Translations under genes and position numbers: made by a program
NCBI RefSeq assembly: GCF_002803155.1
Contig: NZ_NNBP01000025.1
Span: forward strand, 62,001 to 126,000
DNA length: 64,000 nucleotides
Direction of reading: 5' to 3'
Origin: Streptomyces sp. CB02959
Lineage (GTDB): Bacteria > Actinomycetota > Actinomycetes > Streptomycetales > Streptomycetaceae
Notes under the pieces: model-generated
Seen by the model: only the letters and a program-made list of their open reading frames with translations
The model's database searches: none
Told to the model about the DNA's origin: nothing
In this document: piece after piece, positions 39,209-48,271 of the stretch
Numbering within the stretch: position 1 is the stretch's first letter
How the letters are laid out: each line of letters starts with the position of its first letter

Positions 39209-40816
39209 ATGAATCGCAAGACCTTGGTGCTGCCGGCGCTGGCCGGTCTCCTCGCCCCGGCTCTCGCTGCTTGCGGCAACACCGACGGTGCGGGCTCGGG
39301 CGGCTCGCCGATCGTCGTCGGCGTCGCCTCGCAGATCGAGGCCACCAAGGCGGCGCCGGCGCCGCTCGATCCGGCTCAGGCGTACGACGTCGACGCCTGG
39401 AACGTGTTGCGCAGCACCTTCCAGACGCTGATGCGGCAGCCCCGGACCGGCACCGCCGTGGTGCCCGAGGCCGCCGAGTCGTGCGGCTTCCGGGACACCC
39501 AGAACGAGCAGTACCGATGTACGTTGCGCAGCGGCCTGAAGTTCTCCAACGGCCATGCGCTGACGGCGCAGGACGTGAAGTTCTCCATCGACCGGCTGCG
39601 GACCATCAACTACACCAACGGTCCGGTGTCGCTGCTCGACGACATCGACCGGGTCGAGACGCCCAGCGACAGCGAGGTGGTCTTCCACCTCACCAAGCCG
39701 GACGCGACCTTCCCGCAGAAGCTCGCCACCCCCGCCGCGGCCATCGTCGACAGCCAGGTCTACCCGAAGAACAGCCTCTACAAGGGCTGGGAGACCGTCG
39801 GTTCGGGCCCGTACGAGCTCAAGACCGAGCACAGCGGCGACCGCCTCACCAAGGCCGTCTTCACCAAGAACCCCGAGTACAAGGGCGGGCTGCAGGTGAA
39901 GAACGACAAGGTCGAGATGCGGTTCTTCGACGACTCCGCGGACATGGAGGCGGCGCTCCGCAAGGGCGACATCGACCTGCTGAGCCGCGGTCTGACGCCC
40001 GACCAGGTCAAGAGCCTGCAGAACTCCCACGACAAGCACCTCATGCTCCAGGAGATGCCCGGCCAGGAGATCCGCTACATCGCCTTCAACACCAAGGACC
40101 CGGCCGTCTCCAACAAGGCCGTCCGGCAGGCGATAGCCCAGGTCGTCAACCGCTCCCAGCTGGTGCGCGACGTCTACGCGTACACCGGCGACCCGCTCTA
40201 CTCGCTCGTCCCCAGCGGCCTCAACGGGCACATCAACGCCTTCTTCAACAAGTACGGCGACCCCGACGTCGCCGCCGCCCGGCAGACCCTCCAGCAGGCG
40301 AACATCACCACCCCGGTGAAGTTCACCCTGACGTACAGCAAGAACCACTACGGCCCCAACACGGCCAAGGAGTTCGCCGCCCTCCAGCAGCAGCTCAACA
40401 GCACCAAGCTGTTCGACGTCAGCATCAAGGGCATCGACCGCTGGCAGCAGTTCCGCACCGACGAGTCGAACGGCAAGTACGCCGCGTTCGGCATGGGGTG
40501 GTTCGCGGACATCCCGGATGCGGACAACTACATCGCGCCGTTCGTGGGCAAGGGGAACTTCCTCAACTCCCCGTACCACAACGACACGATCGAGTCCCAG
40601 CTGATCCCCACCACCCGCCAGCAGACCGACCGCAACGCCGCCGGGGCCGGCTTCAAGCAGGCCCAGGACATCCTCGCCGAGGACGTCCCGTACCTCCCGC
40701 TGTGGCAGGGCAAGCAGTACGTCGCCGCCCGCGACAGCGTCACCGGCGTCGAATGGGCCCTCAACTCCTCCTCGGCGCTGCAGATCTGGGAGCTGGGCCG
40801 CGGCGTCTCCAACTGA
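39209..40816 (+). CDS. Family 5 extracellular solute-binding lipoprotein (first of a pair)
   Basis: A 535-residue peptide/nickel-type (DppA/OppA-like) substrate-binding protein. The lipoprotein signal peptide ends in the lipobox LAAC (Cys at about residue 22), so it is anchored to the outer face of the membrane. The SBP_bac_5 core includes CTLRSGLKFSNGHALTAQDV, PDATFPQKL, FNTKDPAVSNKAVRQAIAQV and the late WQGKQYVAARDSVTG. No permease or ATPase gene lies nearby. Followed 81 bases later by a paralogue. Confidence 0.9.
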   Translation: MNRKTLVLPALAGLLAPALAACGNTDGAGSGGSPIVVGVASQIEATKAAPAPLDPAQAYDVDAWNVLRSTFQTLMRQPRTGTAVVPEAAESCGFRDTQNEQYRCTLRSGLKFSNGHALTAQDVKFSIDRLRTINYTNGPVSLLDDIDRVETPSDSEVVFHLTKPDATFPQKLATPAAAIVDSQVYPKNSLYKGWETVGSGPYELKTEHSGDRLTKAVFTKNPEYKGGLQVKNDKVEMRFFDDSADMEAALRKGDIDLLSRGLTPDQVKSLQNSHDKHLMLQEMPGQEIRYIAFNTKDPAVSNKAVRQAIAQVVNRSQLVRDVYAYTGDPLYSLVPSGLNGHINAFFNKYGDPDVAAARQTLQQANITTPVKFTLTYSKNHYGPNTAKEFAALQQQLNSTKLFDVSIKGIDRWQQFRTDESNGKYAAFGMGWFADIPDADNYIAPFVGKGNFLNSPYHNDTIESQLIPTTRQQTDRNAAGAGFKQAQDILAEDVPYLPLWQGKQYVAARDSVTGVEWALNSSSALQIWELGRGVSN

Positions 40817-40897
40817 CCGTCGCCCGCTCCGCACCGTCCTCGCCGCGGCGGCCCGCCGCGGCCCGACCGGCATCACCAGAACGTGAGGAACCACCGA

Positions 40898-42493
40898 GTG
40901 AAGCGTGACCAGTGGCTGGCCGCCCCGATCCGAGCGGGGCTGGCGACAGCCCTGCTCGCGGTCGCCGGGTGCGGCACGGACACTTCGGAGTCGTCCGGCC
41001 ACGGCGAACCCGTCGTCATGGGCATGACCGACAAGGTCGTGTCCACCGACCCAGCCTCGGGCTATGACCCCGGCTCCTGGCTGCTGTTCAACAACGTCTT
41101 CCAGTCGCTGCTCAGCTTCCCCAAGGGCGGGACGACCCCGGAACCGGAGGCCGCCGAGAGCTGCGGCTTCACCGGCTCCGACAGCAAGGTCTACCGCTGC
41201 ACCCTGAAGGACGGACTGACCTTCAGCAACGGGGACAAGCTCACGTCACAGGACGTCAAGTTCTCCTTCGACCGCATCCGGAGCATCAAGGACAAGAACG
41301 GCCCCGCCGTGATGTTCGCCGCCCTGGACAACGTCGAGACCCCGGACGCCCGGACCGTGGTCTTCCACCTCAAGACGCCCGACGCGACCTTCCCCATGAA
41401 GATCGCCTCCGGCGCCGGCTCCATCGTCGACCACACGGCCTACCCCGCCGACCGGCTGCGCACCGACGGCAAGGCCGTCGGATCCGGCGTCTACGCCCTC
41501 GACTCCTACAGCCCCCAACAGGCCAAGTTCTCCGTCAACACGTCCTACAAGGGCCCCGCCAAGGCCAAGAACTCCGGGATGACCCTGAAGTTCTACGGCA
41601 ACCGCGACCAGCTCAAGCAGGCCGTCCAGAGCGGCGGCGTCGACGTCGCCTACCGCGGCCTGGCCATGAAGGACATCGCCGCGCTGGACCGCGCCTCGCT
41701 GAACCAGCAGCACGGCACCCAGGTCGTGGAGGGCGGCAGCGCCGAGGTCATGCACCTGGTCTTCAACCTCAAGGACCCGGTAGCCGGCAAACTCGGCGTC
41801 CGCAAGGCCGTCGCCTACCTCCTGGACCGCTCCACCCTCGTCCGGGACGTCTACCAGCGCACCGCCGAACCGCTCTACTCGGTCGTCCCGGCCGGCATCA
41901 CCGGCCACAACACCGCCTTCTTCAGCACCTACGGGGACCGCCCGCAGCCCGACAAGGCCACCGCCGCGGTGCGCGACGCCGGCATCCCGGGCAAGGTCCC
42001 GCTCACCCTGTGGGCCACCCCCGACCGGTTCGGCCCCGGCACCGTCGCCGCCGTCCAGGAGATCGCCACCCAGCTCAACGCCAGCGGCCTCTTCGACGCC
42101 AAGGTCCGCAGCGTGCCCACCAAGGAGTACGACGAGGGCATGGCCGCCGGCCGGTTCGGCGTCTACGTCAAGGGCTGGATCCCCGACTACCCGGATCCGG
42201 ACAACTTCACCCAGCCGTTCTTCGGCAAGGACAGCGTGCTGGCCAACCACTACAGCTCACCGGAGATCACCGGCCGACTGCTGCCCGCGACGTCCGACCA
42301 GCCCAACCGCGGCGCCACCAAGGCCGCCTTCCGCGAGCTCCAGGACATCGTCGCCAAGGACCTGCCGGTCATCCCGATCTGGCAGGGCAAGCAGTACGCG
42401 GTCGCCCGCCAGGGCGTCTCCGGCCTGGAATGGACCCTGGACTCCTCGACCGTCTTCCGCTTCTGGGAGATCAGCAAGTCGGCCGACGCCTGA
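40898..42493 (+). CDS. Family 5 extracellular solute-binding lipoprotein (second of a pair)
   Basis: A 531-residue paralogue of the preceding protein. The lipobox is AVAGC (Cys at about residue 25). Matching segments include CTLKDGLTFSNGDKLTSQDV, PDATFPMKI, PLYSVVPAGITGHNTAFFST and IWQGKQYAVARQGVSGLEW. The start is the GTG at 40898, eight bases after GAGGA; GTG 40883 is less likely. The two genes probably arose by tandem duplication and may bind different peptides. Transporter partner unknown; it could share a distant ABC permease or act as a sensor. Confidence 0.9.
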   Translation: MKRDQWLAAPIRAGLATALLAVAGCGTDTSESSGHGEPVVMGMTDKVVSTDPASGYDPGSWLLFNNVFQSLLSFPKGGTTPEPEAAESCGFTGSDSKVYRCTLKDGLTFSNGDKLTSQDVKFSFDRIRSIKDKNGPAVMFAALDNVETPDARTVVFHLKTPDATFPMKIASGAGSIVDHTAYPADRLRTDGKAVGSGVYALDSYSPQQAKFSVNTSYKGPAKAKNSGMTLKFYGNRDQLKQAVQSGGVDVAYRGLAMKDIAALDRASLNQQHGTQVVEGGSAEVMHLVFNLKDPVAGKLGVRKAVAYLLDRSTLVRDVYQRTAEPLYSVVPAGITGHNTAFFSTYGDRPQPDKATAAVRDAGIPGKVPLTLWATPDRFGPGTVAAVQEIATQLNASGLFDAKVRSVPTKEYDEGMAAGRFGVYVKGWIPDYPDPDNFTQPFFGKDSVLANHYSSPEITGRLLPATSDQPNRGATKAAFRELQDIVAKDLPVIPIWQGKQYAVARQGVSGLEWTLDSSTVFRFWEISKSADA

Positions 42494-42520
42494 GCCGGCC
42501 CGGCGGCACGCCGGAACACC

Positions 42521-42568
42521 ACGGCGGCGGGGCCGGACCGGGACACCCCGGTCCGGCCCCGCCGCCGT
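42521..42568. terminator. Perfect 22-bp bidirectional terminator
   Basis: The arm beginning ACGGCGGCGGGGCCGG (42521-42542) is matched exactly by its inverse (42547-42568) around an ACAC loop, between the convergent lipoprotein and response-regulator genes. Confidence 0.88.
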
Positions 42569-42579
42569 CCGCGCCGCGG

Positions 42580-43251
42580 CTACTGCGCGCCGGGCCGCAC
42601 CAGCCCGCTCTCGTACGCGTACACCGCCGCCTGCACCCGGTCCCGCAGCCCCAGCTTCGTCAGCACGTGCCCCACGTGCGTCTTGACCGTCGTCTCGCTG
42701 ACGAACAGATCGGCGGCGATCTCCGCGTTCGACAACCCGCGGGCCACCAGCTTCAGCACCTCCACCTCCCGGTCGGTGAGCGTGTGGAGGGTGCCAGGCA
42801 CCGGCTCCTCACCCGACGGCAGATGCTCGGCGTACTTGTCCAGCAGCCGGCGGGTGATGCTCGGCGCGAGCATCGCCTCGCCCGCCGCCACCACCCGGAT
42901 CGCCTGCACCAGTTCGTTGGCCGGGGCGTCCTTGAGCAGGAAGCCGCTGGCCCCGGCCCGCAGCGCCTCGACGACGTACTCGTCCAGGTCGAACGTGGTC
43001 AGCACCAGCACCTTCGCCGGACCGTCCTTCGCCGGGCCGGTGATCTGCCGGGTCGCCTCCACACCGTCCATCCGCGGCATCCGGATGTCCATCAGCACCA
43101 CATCGGGCTGCAACGCCCGCACCTGGTCCAGCGCCTGAAGCCCGTCGCCCGCCTCACCGACGACCGCCAGATCCTGCTCGGCCTCCAGAATCATCCGGAA
43201 ACCCGTACGCAGCAGGGGCTGGTCGTCGACCAGCAGGACGCGGATGGCCAC
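42580..43251 (-). CDS. NarL/LuxR-type response regulator
   Basis: A 223-residue two-component regulator. The receiver domain is intact: VLLVDDQPLLRTGFRMIL with the acidic pair, phospho-Asp in VVLMDIRMPRMDG (about residue 54), Thr in VLVLTTFD and Lys in GFLLKDAP. The LuxR-type helix-turn-helix is LTDREVEVLKLVARGLSNAE followed by VSETTVKTHVGHVLTKL. GTG at 43251 preceded by GGAGAG. No kinase is adjacent. It is convergent with the lipoprotein pair; a functional tie is not shown. Confidence 0.92.
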   Translation of the reverse strand: MAIRVLLVDDQPLLRTGFRMILEAEQDLAVVGEAGDGLQALDQVRALQPDVVLMDIRMPRMDGVEATRQITGPAKDGPAKVLVLTTFDLDEYVVEALRAGASGFLLKDAPANELVQAIRVVAAGEAMLAPSITRRLLDKYAEHLPSGEEPVPGTLHTLTDREVEVLKLVARGLSNAEIAADLFVSETTVKTHVGHVLTKLGLRDRVQAAVYAYESGLVRPGAQ

Positions 43252-43330
43252 AAGCTCTCCTTCGACGAGGCTCGATCTACTCGATCCGCTCCATTCTGCC
43301 CTGCGGCCCACTCCGGCCCTCCGCCGGGCG

Positions 43331-43556
43331 CACCGGCAACGACCACGCCGTCCGGAGAGCGCCCCCGGACCCCGGCCGGATCAGTCGCTGCCGCCTCCCG
43401 CCACCGGCAACGACTGCGTCTCCCGGGGGCAACCCCCGGACCCCCGGCCGAATCAGTCGCCGCCGCCGCCCACCACCGGCAACGACTGCGTCTCCCGGGG
43501 GCAACCCCCGGACCCCCGGCCGAATCAGTCGCCGCCGCCTCCCACCACCGGCAACG
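43331..43556. repeat. 72-bp tandem repeat spanning the 3' end of the RecB-like gene
   Basis: The unit starting TCAGTCGC occurs at 43381, 43453 and 43525, exactly 72 bases apart. Copies 1 and 2 agree at 69 of 72 positions, copy 3 is the true gene end, and a diverged partial copy lies at 43331-43380. Read on the minus strand each copy holds the last codons and stop of the nuclease gene (VVGGGGD-stop) plus the CCGGGGG/CCCCCGG hairpin. It looks like tandem duplication of a gene tail with its terminator. Confidence 0.85.
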
Positions 43557-44463
43557 GATACACCGGGGGAGTGCCGCCGAATTCCGGACAGTGCGCCTGG
43601 TGGTCGCACCAGCCGCACAGCTTCGTCGGCCGCGGCCGCCAGTCGCCGGTCTCCGTCGCCAGCCGGATCGCCTCCCACAGCGCCAGCAACTTCCGCTCCA
43701 CGGCCCGCAGATCGGCCTCACCCGGGTCGTACGTCACCACCTCGCCGCTGCCCAGGTAGACCAGCTGGAGCCGGCGCGGCACCACACCCCGCAGCCGCCA
43801 CATCACCAGCGCGTAGAACTTCATCTGGAACAGCGCGCCCTCGGCGAACTGCGGCCGCGGCGCCTTGCCGGTCTTGTAGTCGACCAGCCGCACCTCGCCC
43901 GTCGGCGCCACGTCGACCCGGTCGATGAACCCCCGCAGCCGCAGCCCGGAATCCAGCACCGTCTCCACGTACAGCTCGCGGTCGGCCGGCTCCAGCCGCG
44001 TCGGATCCTCCAGCGTGAACCAGCGGTCCACCAGCCCCTCGGCCTCCGCCAGCCACTGGCCCAGCCGCGCCCCGTCCACATCATCCGGAAACAGCGCGGC
44101 CAACTCCGGGCGCTTGGCCAGCAGCTTCTCCCACTCCACCGGCACCAGCGCGCGGGCCTCGCCCGCCGTGCGCTCCCCCGCGGGCACGTCGAAGAGCCGC
44201 TCCAGCACCGCATGCACCACCGTGCCGCGGGTCGCCGCCGCACTCGGCTTCTCCGGCAGCTTGTCGATCACGCGGAAGCGGTAGAGCAGCGGGCACTGCA
44301 TGAAGTCGCTCGCCCGCGACGGCGACAGCGCCACCGGCGGCTGCGCCCCACCCCGCGCCGGCACCGCGGCCTCCGCCGGCGCCGGCCCCTGTGCGGGCAC
44401 CGCCGCCGACTCCGGCCCGCCACCCGGCGCGTCCACCTCGGTCTTCTCCGTGCTCGATCCCAT
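43525..44463 (-). CDS. RecB-like PD-(D/E)XK nuclease with Fe-S cysteines
   Basis: A 312-residue Cas4/AddB-type exonuclease domain protein. An Ala/Pro-rich N-terminus (1-45) is followed by LSPSRASDFMQCPLLYRFRV with the first cluster Cys, then GTVVHAVLERLFDVP. The catalytic core is GFIDRVDVAPTGEVRLVDYK (Asp...Asp-Tyr-Lys), and the C-terminal cysteines are in KLCGWCDHQAHCPEF. Four cysteines suggest a [4Fe-4S] cluster. Stand-alone members of this family act in DNA end processing or repair. It is divergent from the site-2 protease. Confidence 0.88.
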   Translation of the reverse strand: MGSSTEKTEVDAPGGGPESAAVPAQGPAPAEAAVPARGGAQPPVALSPSRASDFMQCPLLYRFRVIDKLPEKPSAAATRGTVVHAVLERLFDVPAGERTAGEARALVPVEWEKLLAKRPELAALFPDDVDGARLGQWLAEAEGLVDRWFTLEDPTRLEPADRELYVETVLDSGLRLRGFIDRVDVAPTGEVRLVDYKTGKAPRPQFAEGALFQMKFYALVMWRLRGVVPRRLQLVYLGSGEVVTYDPGEADLRAVERKLLALWEAIRLATETGDWRPRPTKLCGWCDHQAHCPEFGGTPPVYPLPVVGGGGD

Positions 44464-44653
44464 GCCACAGAACCCTACGGCCCGCCACTGACAATCGCGG
44501 CAGGGTCACCGACCGTGAGCACGCGCTACGGCCCGCCCCGAAGCGGATCACGGCCGGAAGCTCCGCATACCATCGACGTCGGGCACCTTTGCCCTGCATG
44601 ATCGAGTTGTCAGGCAGCGCAGGTGCCGAAGCCGTATTCGACGAGGGGACGCC

Positions 44654-45955
44654 GTGGACGAGAGCGGGAAGCCGCAGGACCCCCAGGAGTCCGGGCAGGA
44701 CCGGCCGCCCCAGCCGCCCGTGCAGACACCCGACGGGCCCCCGGCGGCACCACCGGGCCCGGACGGACCGCAGGGCGCCGACCGGGCGAACACCGGCCAG
44801 AAGGCCCCGGGCGGCGGCATCCTCATGGGCCGCCCCTTCGGCGTGCCCGTCTACGTCGCGCCCAGTTGGTTCCTGGTCGCGGCCCTGATCACCTGGGTCT
44901 TCGGCGGCCAACTGGAGCGGGTCCTGCCCGAGCTGGGCGCCGCCCGCTACCTGGTCTCCCTGTTCTTCGCGGTCGCCTTCTACGCCTCCGTGCTCGTCCA
45001 CGAACTCGCGCACACCGTCGCGGCGCTCCGCTTCAAGCTCCCCGTCCGCCGGATCCAGCTCCAGTTCTTCGGCGGCGTCTCCGAGATAGAGAAGGAGACC
45101 GAGACCCCCGGGCGGGAGTTCGTCCTCGCCTTCGTCGGCCCGCTCCTCTCCCTGGTCCTCGCCGGCGTCTTCTACGTCGGCATGCAGATGGTCGAACCGG
45201 GCACCGTCCCCGGCGTCCTGCTCGCCGGCCTGATGATCTCCAACCTCATCGTCGCGATCTTCAACCTGCTCCCCGGCCTCCCCCTGGACGGCGGCCGGAT
45301 GCTGCGCGCCGTCGTCTGGAAGATCACCGGCAAGCCGATGAGCGGCACCGTCGCCGCCGCCTGGGTCGGCCGCGCGCTGGCCGTCACCGTCCTCATCGGC
45401 CTCCCGCTGCTCACCCACACCGGCGCCCTCGGCCGGGCCCCCGAGGAGATCGGCGGCGCCGACTCGCTCACCGACGCCCTGCTCGCCGCGATCCTCGCCG
45501 CCATCATCTGGACCGGCGCCGGCAACAGCCTCCGCATGGCCCGGCTGCGCGAACGCCTCCCCGACCTCACCGCCCGTACGCTCACCCGGCGCGCCATCCC
45601 CGTCGAGACCGACACCCCGCTGTCCGAGGCGCTGCGCCGCGCCAACGACGCCGGCGCCCGCGCCCTGGTCGTCGTCGACCGCCAGGGATTCCCCACCGCC
45701 CTGGTCCGCGAGGCCGCCCTCGTGGGCATCCCCGAACACCGCCGCCCGTGGGTCGCCGCCGGCTCCCTCGCCCAGGACCTCAAGGACGGCATGCGGGTCG
45801 ACGCCGACCTCGCCGGTGAGGACCTCCTGGACCACCTGCGCGCCACCCCCGCCACCGAGTACCTCGTCGTCGAACCGTCCGGCGCGATCTACGGCGTCCT
45901 CTCCACCGCCGACGTGGAACGCGCCTTCGTCGCCGCCATGGCCCGCCCCTCCTGA
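44654..45955 (+). CDS. Site-2-type (M50) membrane metalloprotease with CBS domains
   Basis: A 433-residue membrane protein. A disordered Pro-rich N-terminus (1-50) leads into membrane helices. The zinc motif VLVHELAHTVAAL (HExxH, about residue 119) and NLLPGLPLDGGRMLRA (third ligand Asp, about 207) define an M50 intramembrane protease. The C-terminal 130 residues contain a CBS pair (RAIPVETDTPLSEALRRAND; EYLVVEPSGAIYGVLSTADV), possibly an adenosine-nucleotide sensor. GTG start with GAGGG upstream. Target unknown; candidates would be anti-sigma factors or signal peptides. Confidence 0.88.
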   Translation: MDESGKPQDPQESGQDRPPQPPVQTPDGPPAAPPGPDGPQGADRANTGQKAPGGGILMGRPFGVPVYVAPSWFLVAALITWVFGGQLERVLPELGAARYLVSLFFAVAFYASVLVHELAHTVAALRFKLPVRRIQLQFFGGVSEIEKETETPGREFVLAFVGPLLSLVLAGVFYVGMQMVEPGTVPGVLLAGLMISNLIVAIFNLLPGLPLDGGRMLRAVVWKITGKPMSGTVAAAWVGRALAVTVLIGLPLLTHTGALGRAPEEIGGADSLTDALLAAILAAIIWTGAGNSLRMARLRERLPDLTARTLTRRAIPVETDTPLSEALRRANDAGARALVVVDRQGFPTALVREAALVGIPEHRRPWVAAGSLAQDLKDGMRVDADLAGEDLLDHLRATPATEYLVVEPSGAIYGVLSTADVERAFVAAMARPS

Positions 45956-46108
45956 TCGCCTGTCCGGCGCGGTTCCCCGCCGCCACCCCTGGGTAGCCCC
46001 CAGCCGGGGGGCCTGTCGCGTTCGACCGGCCTGTAGGAAGGGCCGGTCGGAGGGGCCGGTCCGGTGCCCCTGGTACGGCGGACGCCGAACGGCCGGTAGG
46101 CTGGTCAC

Positions 46109-47101
46109 ATGTCCGAACCGACCGGTGCCGCCCGCCGTCGCGGGCCCTTCAAGGTCGGGGACCAGGTCCAGCTCACCGACCCCAAGGGACGCCACTACAC
46201 CTTCACGCTCGAAGAGGGCAAGAGCTTCCACACCCACAAGGGAGCCTTCCCCCACGACGAGCTGATCGGCGCGCCCGAGGGCAGTGTTGTCCGTACCACC
46301 GGAAACGTCGCTTACCTCGCGCTGCGTCCCCTGCTCCCCGACTACGTCCTGTCCATGCCCCGCGGTGCCGCCGTGGTCTACCCCAAGGACGCGGGGCAGA
46401 TCCTGGCGATGGCCGACATCTTCCCCGGCGCCCGCGTCGTCGAGGCGGGGGTGGGGTCCGGCTCGCTGAGCAGCTTCCTGCTGCGCGCCATCGGCGACGA
46501 CGGCATGCTGCACTCCTACGAGCGCCGCGCCGACTTCGCCGAGATCGCCACCCAGAACGTGGAGCGCTACTTCGGCGGTCCGCACCCCGCCTGGACGCTC
46601 ACCGTGGGCGACCTCCAGGACAACCTCTCCGACACCGATGTCGACCGGGTCATCCTGGACATGCTCGCCCCCTGGGAGTGCCTGGAGGCCGTCTCCAAGG
46701 CCCTGGTGCCCGGCGGCATCCTCTGCGCCTACGTGGCCACGACCACGCAGCTGGCCCGCACCGTGGAGGCGATCCGCGAACACGGCACCTTCAACGAGCC
46801 GTCGGCCTGGGAAACCATGGTCCGCACCTGGCACGTGGAGGGCCTCGCGGTCCGTCCCGACCACCGGATGATCGGTCACACCGGCTTCCTGCTGACCGCC
46901 CGCCGGCTGGCCGACGGCGTCGAGCCCCCGCTGCGCCGCCGCCGTCCCGCGAAGGGCGCCTACGGCGAGGACTACACCGGGCCCGGACGGGAGAAGGCCG
47001 CCGCCGAGGGCCGGGAGAAGAGCGCCGCCGGCAAGCCCGACGGGGCCGCCGCGGCCGACCTCACCGCGGACCTCACCGACGGCTCGCCCGAGCGCGACTG
47101 A
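46109..47101 (+). CDS. trmI: tRNA (adenine-58-N1)-methyltransferase
   Basis: A 330-residue class I AdoMet methyltransferase of the TrmI family, which makes m1A58 in the T-loop of tRNAs. The N-terminal OB-like domain is FKVGDQVQLTDPKGRHYTFT. The AdoMet motif is ARVVEAGVGSGSLSSFLLRA (about residue 110), and DRVILDMLAPWECL is motif IV. The last 70 residues are a charged, low-complexity tail not essential for the fold. In Mycobacterium the orthologue is near the proteasome genes too, so the neighbourhood is conserved. Confidence 0.92.
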   Translation: MSEPTGAARRRGPFKVGDQVQLTDPKGRHYTFTLEEGKSFHTHKGAFPHDELIGAPEGSVVRTTGNVAYLALRPLLPDYVLSMPRGAAVVYPKDAGQILAMADIFPGARVVEAGVGSGSLSSFLLRAIGDDGMLHSYERRADFAEIATQNVERYFGGPHPAWTLTVGDLQDNLSDTDVDRVILDMLAPWECLEAVSKALVPGGILCAYVATTTQLARTVEAIREHGTFNEPSAWETMVRTWHVEGLAVRPDHRMIGHTGFLLTARRLADGVEPPLRRRRPAKGAYGEDYTGPGREKAAAEGREKSAAGKPDGAAAADLTADLTDGSPERD

Positions 47102-47305
47102 CGCCGCCCGGCAGGCCACCGAACCGACCGGCGCCGCCGACGAGTTCCCCCCGAGCGGGAGCCGTCGGCGGCGCCGTCTCGTTCTCCCTCCGGGCCGGTA
47201 CGGAAAACTCCGCAAACTCCGCCCCCGCCGGTTCCTTGCCGCCCCCCGCTGTGGAACGATGCTGGGCACTCCCACCGCCACAGCACCTCACAGGAGTTAC
47301 CCCGC

Positions 47306-47887
47306 GTGCAGCCCTTGGCAGGCCAGGACCTGTTGCACACCCAGCCCCACCCCATGCACTGGCTCGCCACCGCCACCGCCCTCTCGGCGGTGATCGCGGT
47401 CTCGTCCCTCTTCCAGCCTTCCGGGGCCACCGCCACGGCCGCCGGCACCACCAAGGCCGCCGCGGTCGCGCCGGCACCCGATCCGGGCCGTGTGGCCTTC
47501 CCCGTCAACTGCGGACCCAACCGCCTCGACGTGGTCCAGAAGGTCTCCGGGGACCTCGACGGCGCCGGCGGCACCCAGACCGTCGCCGTGGTCCGCTGCC
47601 ACACCGAGGCCGGCACCCCGCCCAGCGGCGTCTACGTCCTCGCCCAGCCCTCCGACCCGAAGGCCCCACCGCGCATCGTGGCGACCCTCCTGGCGCCCGC
47701 CCAGCGGCTCTCCGTCCAGGACATCGCCCTCCAGGGCCGGGTCGTCTCCGCGGCCGTCCAGGGCTACTCCTCACCCGACGTGCCGAGCTACATGCCGGAC
47801 GTGCACAAGACCGTCAAGTGGCAATGGCAAGGCGGGAAGTTCGTCCAGGACGAACTCCCCGCCTCGTCGACCACCGCAGGTGCCTGA
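47306..47887 (+). CDS. Secreted or membrane-tethered hypothetical protein
   Basis: A 193-residue protein. Residues 1-45 include a hydrophobic segment (MHWLATATALSAVIAVSSLF) that is probably a signal peptide or single anchor. The exported part has two cysteines (VNCGPN... VVRCHTE) that could form a disulphide, and a beta-rich body ending VKWQWQGGKFVQDEL. No known family. AGGAG lies nine bases before the GTG at 47306; the in-frame ATG at 47354 is an alternative. Converges with the ferredoxin gene. Confidence 0.7.
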   Translation: MQPLAGQDLLHTQPHPMHWLATATALSAVIAVSSLFQPSGATATAAGTTKAAAVAPAPDPGRVAFPVNCGPNRLDVVQKVSGDLDGAGGTQTVAVVRCHTEAGTPPSGVYVLAQPSDPKAPPRIVATLLAPAQRLSVQDIALQGRVVSAAVQGYSSPDVPSYMPDVHKTVKWQWQGGKFVQDELPASSTTAGA

Positions 47888-47957
47888 TCCGTCACACGGC
47901 GCACGTGTCTGCGGTGTTCTGCTGTGTCATGCCTACGCCGCGTACGCACGGCGTCCA

Positions 47958-47973
47958 CGGCGCGTACGCGCCG
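47958..47973. terminator. Perfect palindrome between convergent genes
   Basis: CGGCGCGTACGCGCCG is a perfect 16-base palindrome between the secreted-protein and ferredoxin stop codons, preceded by related CGCGTACGCACGGCG sequence. Probably a terminator remnant, though with no loop. Confidence 0.35.
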
Positions 47974-47977
47974 CCGG

Positions 47978-48271
47978 TCACTCCGCGTCCGGCCCGTAGA
48001 CCTCGGCGTGGTCGGAGACCCGGCGCACGTGGATGCAGTCGCCGGGGCACTCGTTGGCGGAGTCCCGCACGTCGTTGAGCAGCGGCAACGGGACGGGCGT
48101 TGTGGCGCCCTTCTCCTGCAGCAGTTCGTCGTCGGCGCTCTTCACATAGGCCAGGCCGTCGATGTCCAGCTCGAAGACCTCCGGCGCGTACTGCGCGCAG
48201 ATCCCGTCCCCGGTGCACAGGTCCTGGTCGATCCAGACTTCCAGCTCCGGTGCTTCGTCCTGCGGGGTCAT
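47978..48271 (-). CDS. Small ferredoxin ([3Fe-4S]/[4Fe-4S] type)
   Basis: A 97-residue acidic ferredoxin. Cluster ligands are in DLCTGDGICAQYAPEVFEL (Cys-x5-Cys, the spacing typical of [3Fe-4S] ferredoxins) and ANECPGDCIHVRRV (Cys-Pro). A further Cys is in PGDC. Such proteins often deliver electrons to cytochrome P450s; no P450 is adjacent, the nearest being about 41 kb away. It sits between trmI and the proteasome ATPase, a location I recall as conserved in Streptomyces. Confidence 0.9.
   Translation of the reverse strand: MTPQDEAPELEVWIDQDLCTGDGICAQYAPEVFELDIDGLAYVKSADDELLQEKGATTPVPLPLLNDVRDSANECPGDCIHVRRVSDHAEVYGPDAE

Noticed and set aside
43331..43556. 72-bp repeats considered as a CRISPR array
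   Set aside because: Units are contiguous with no unique spacers, too long for CRISPR repeats, and are derived from a gene tail; no cas genes.
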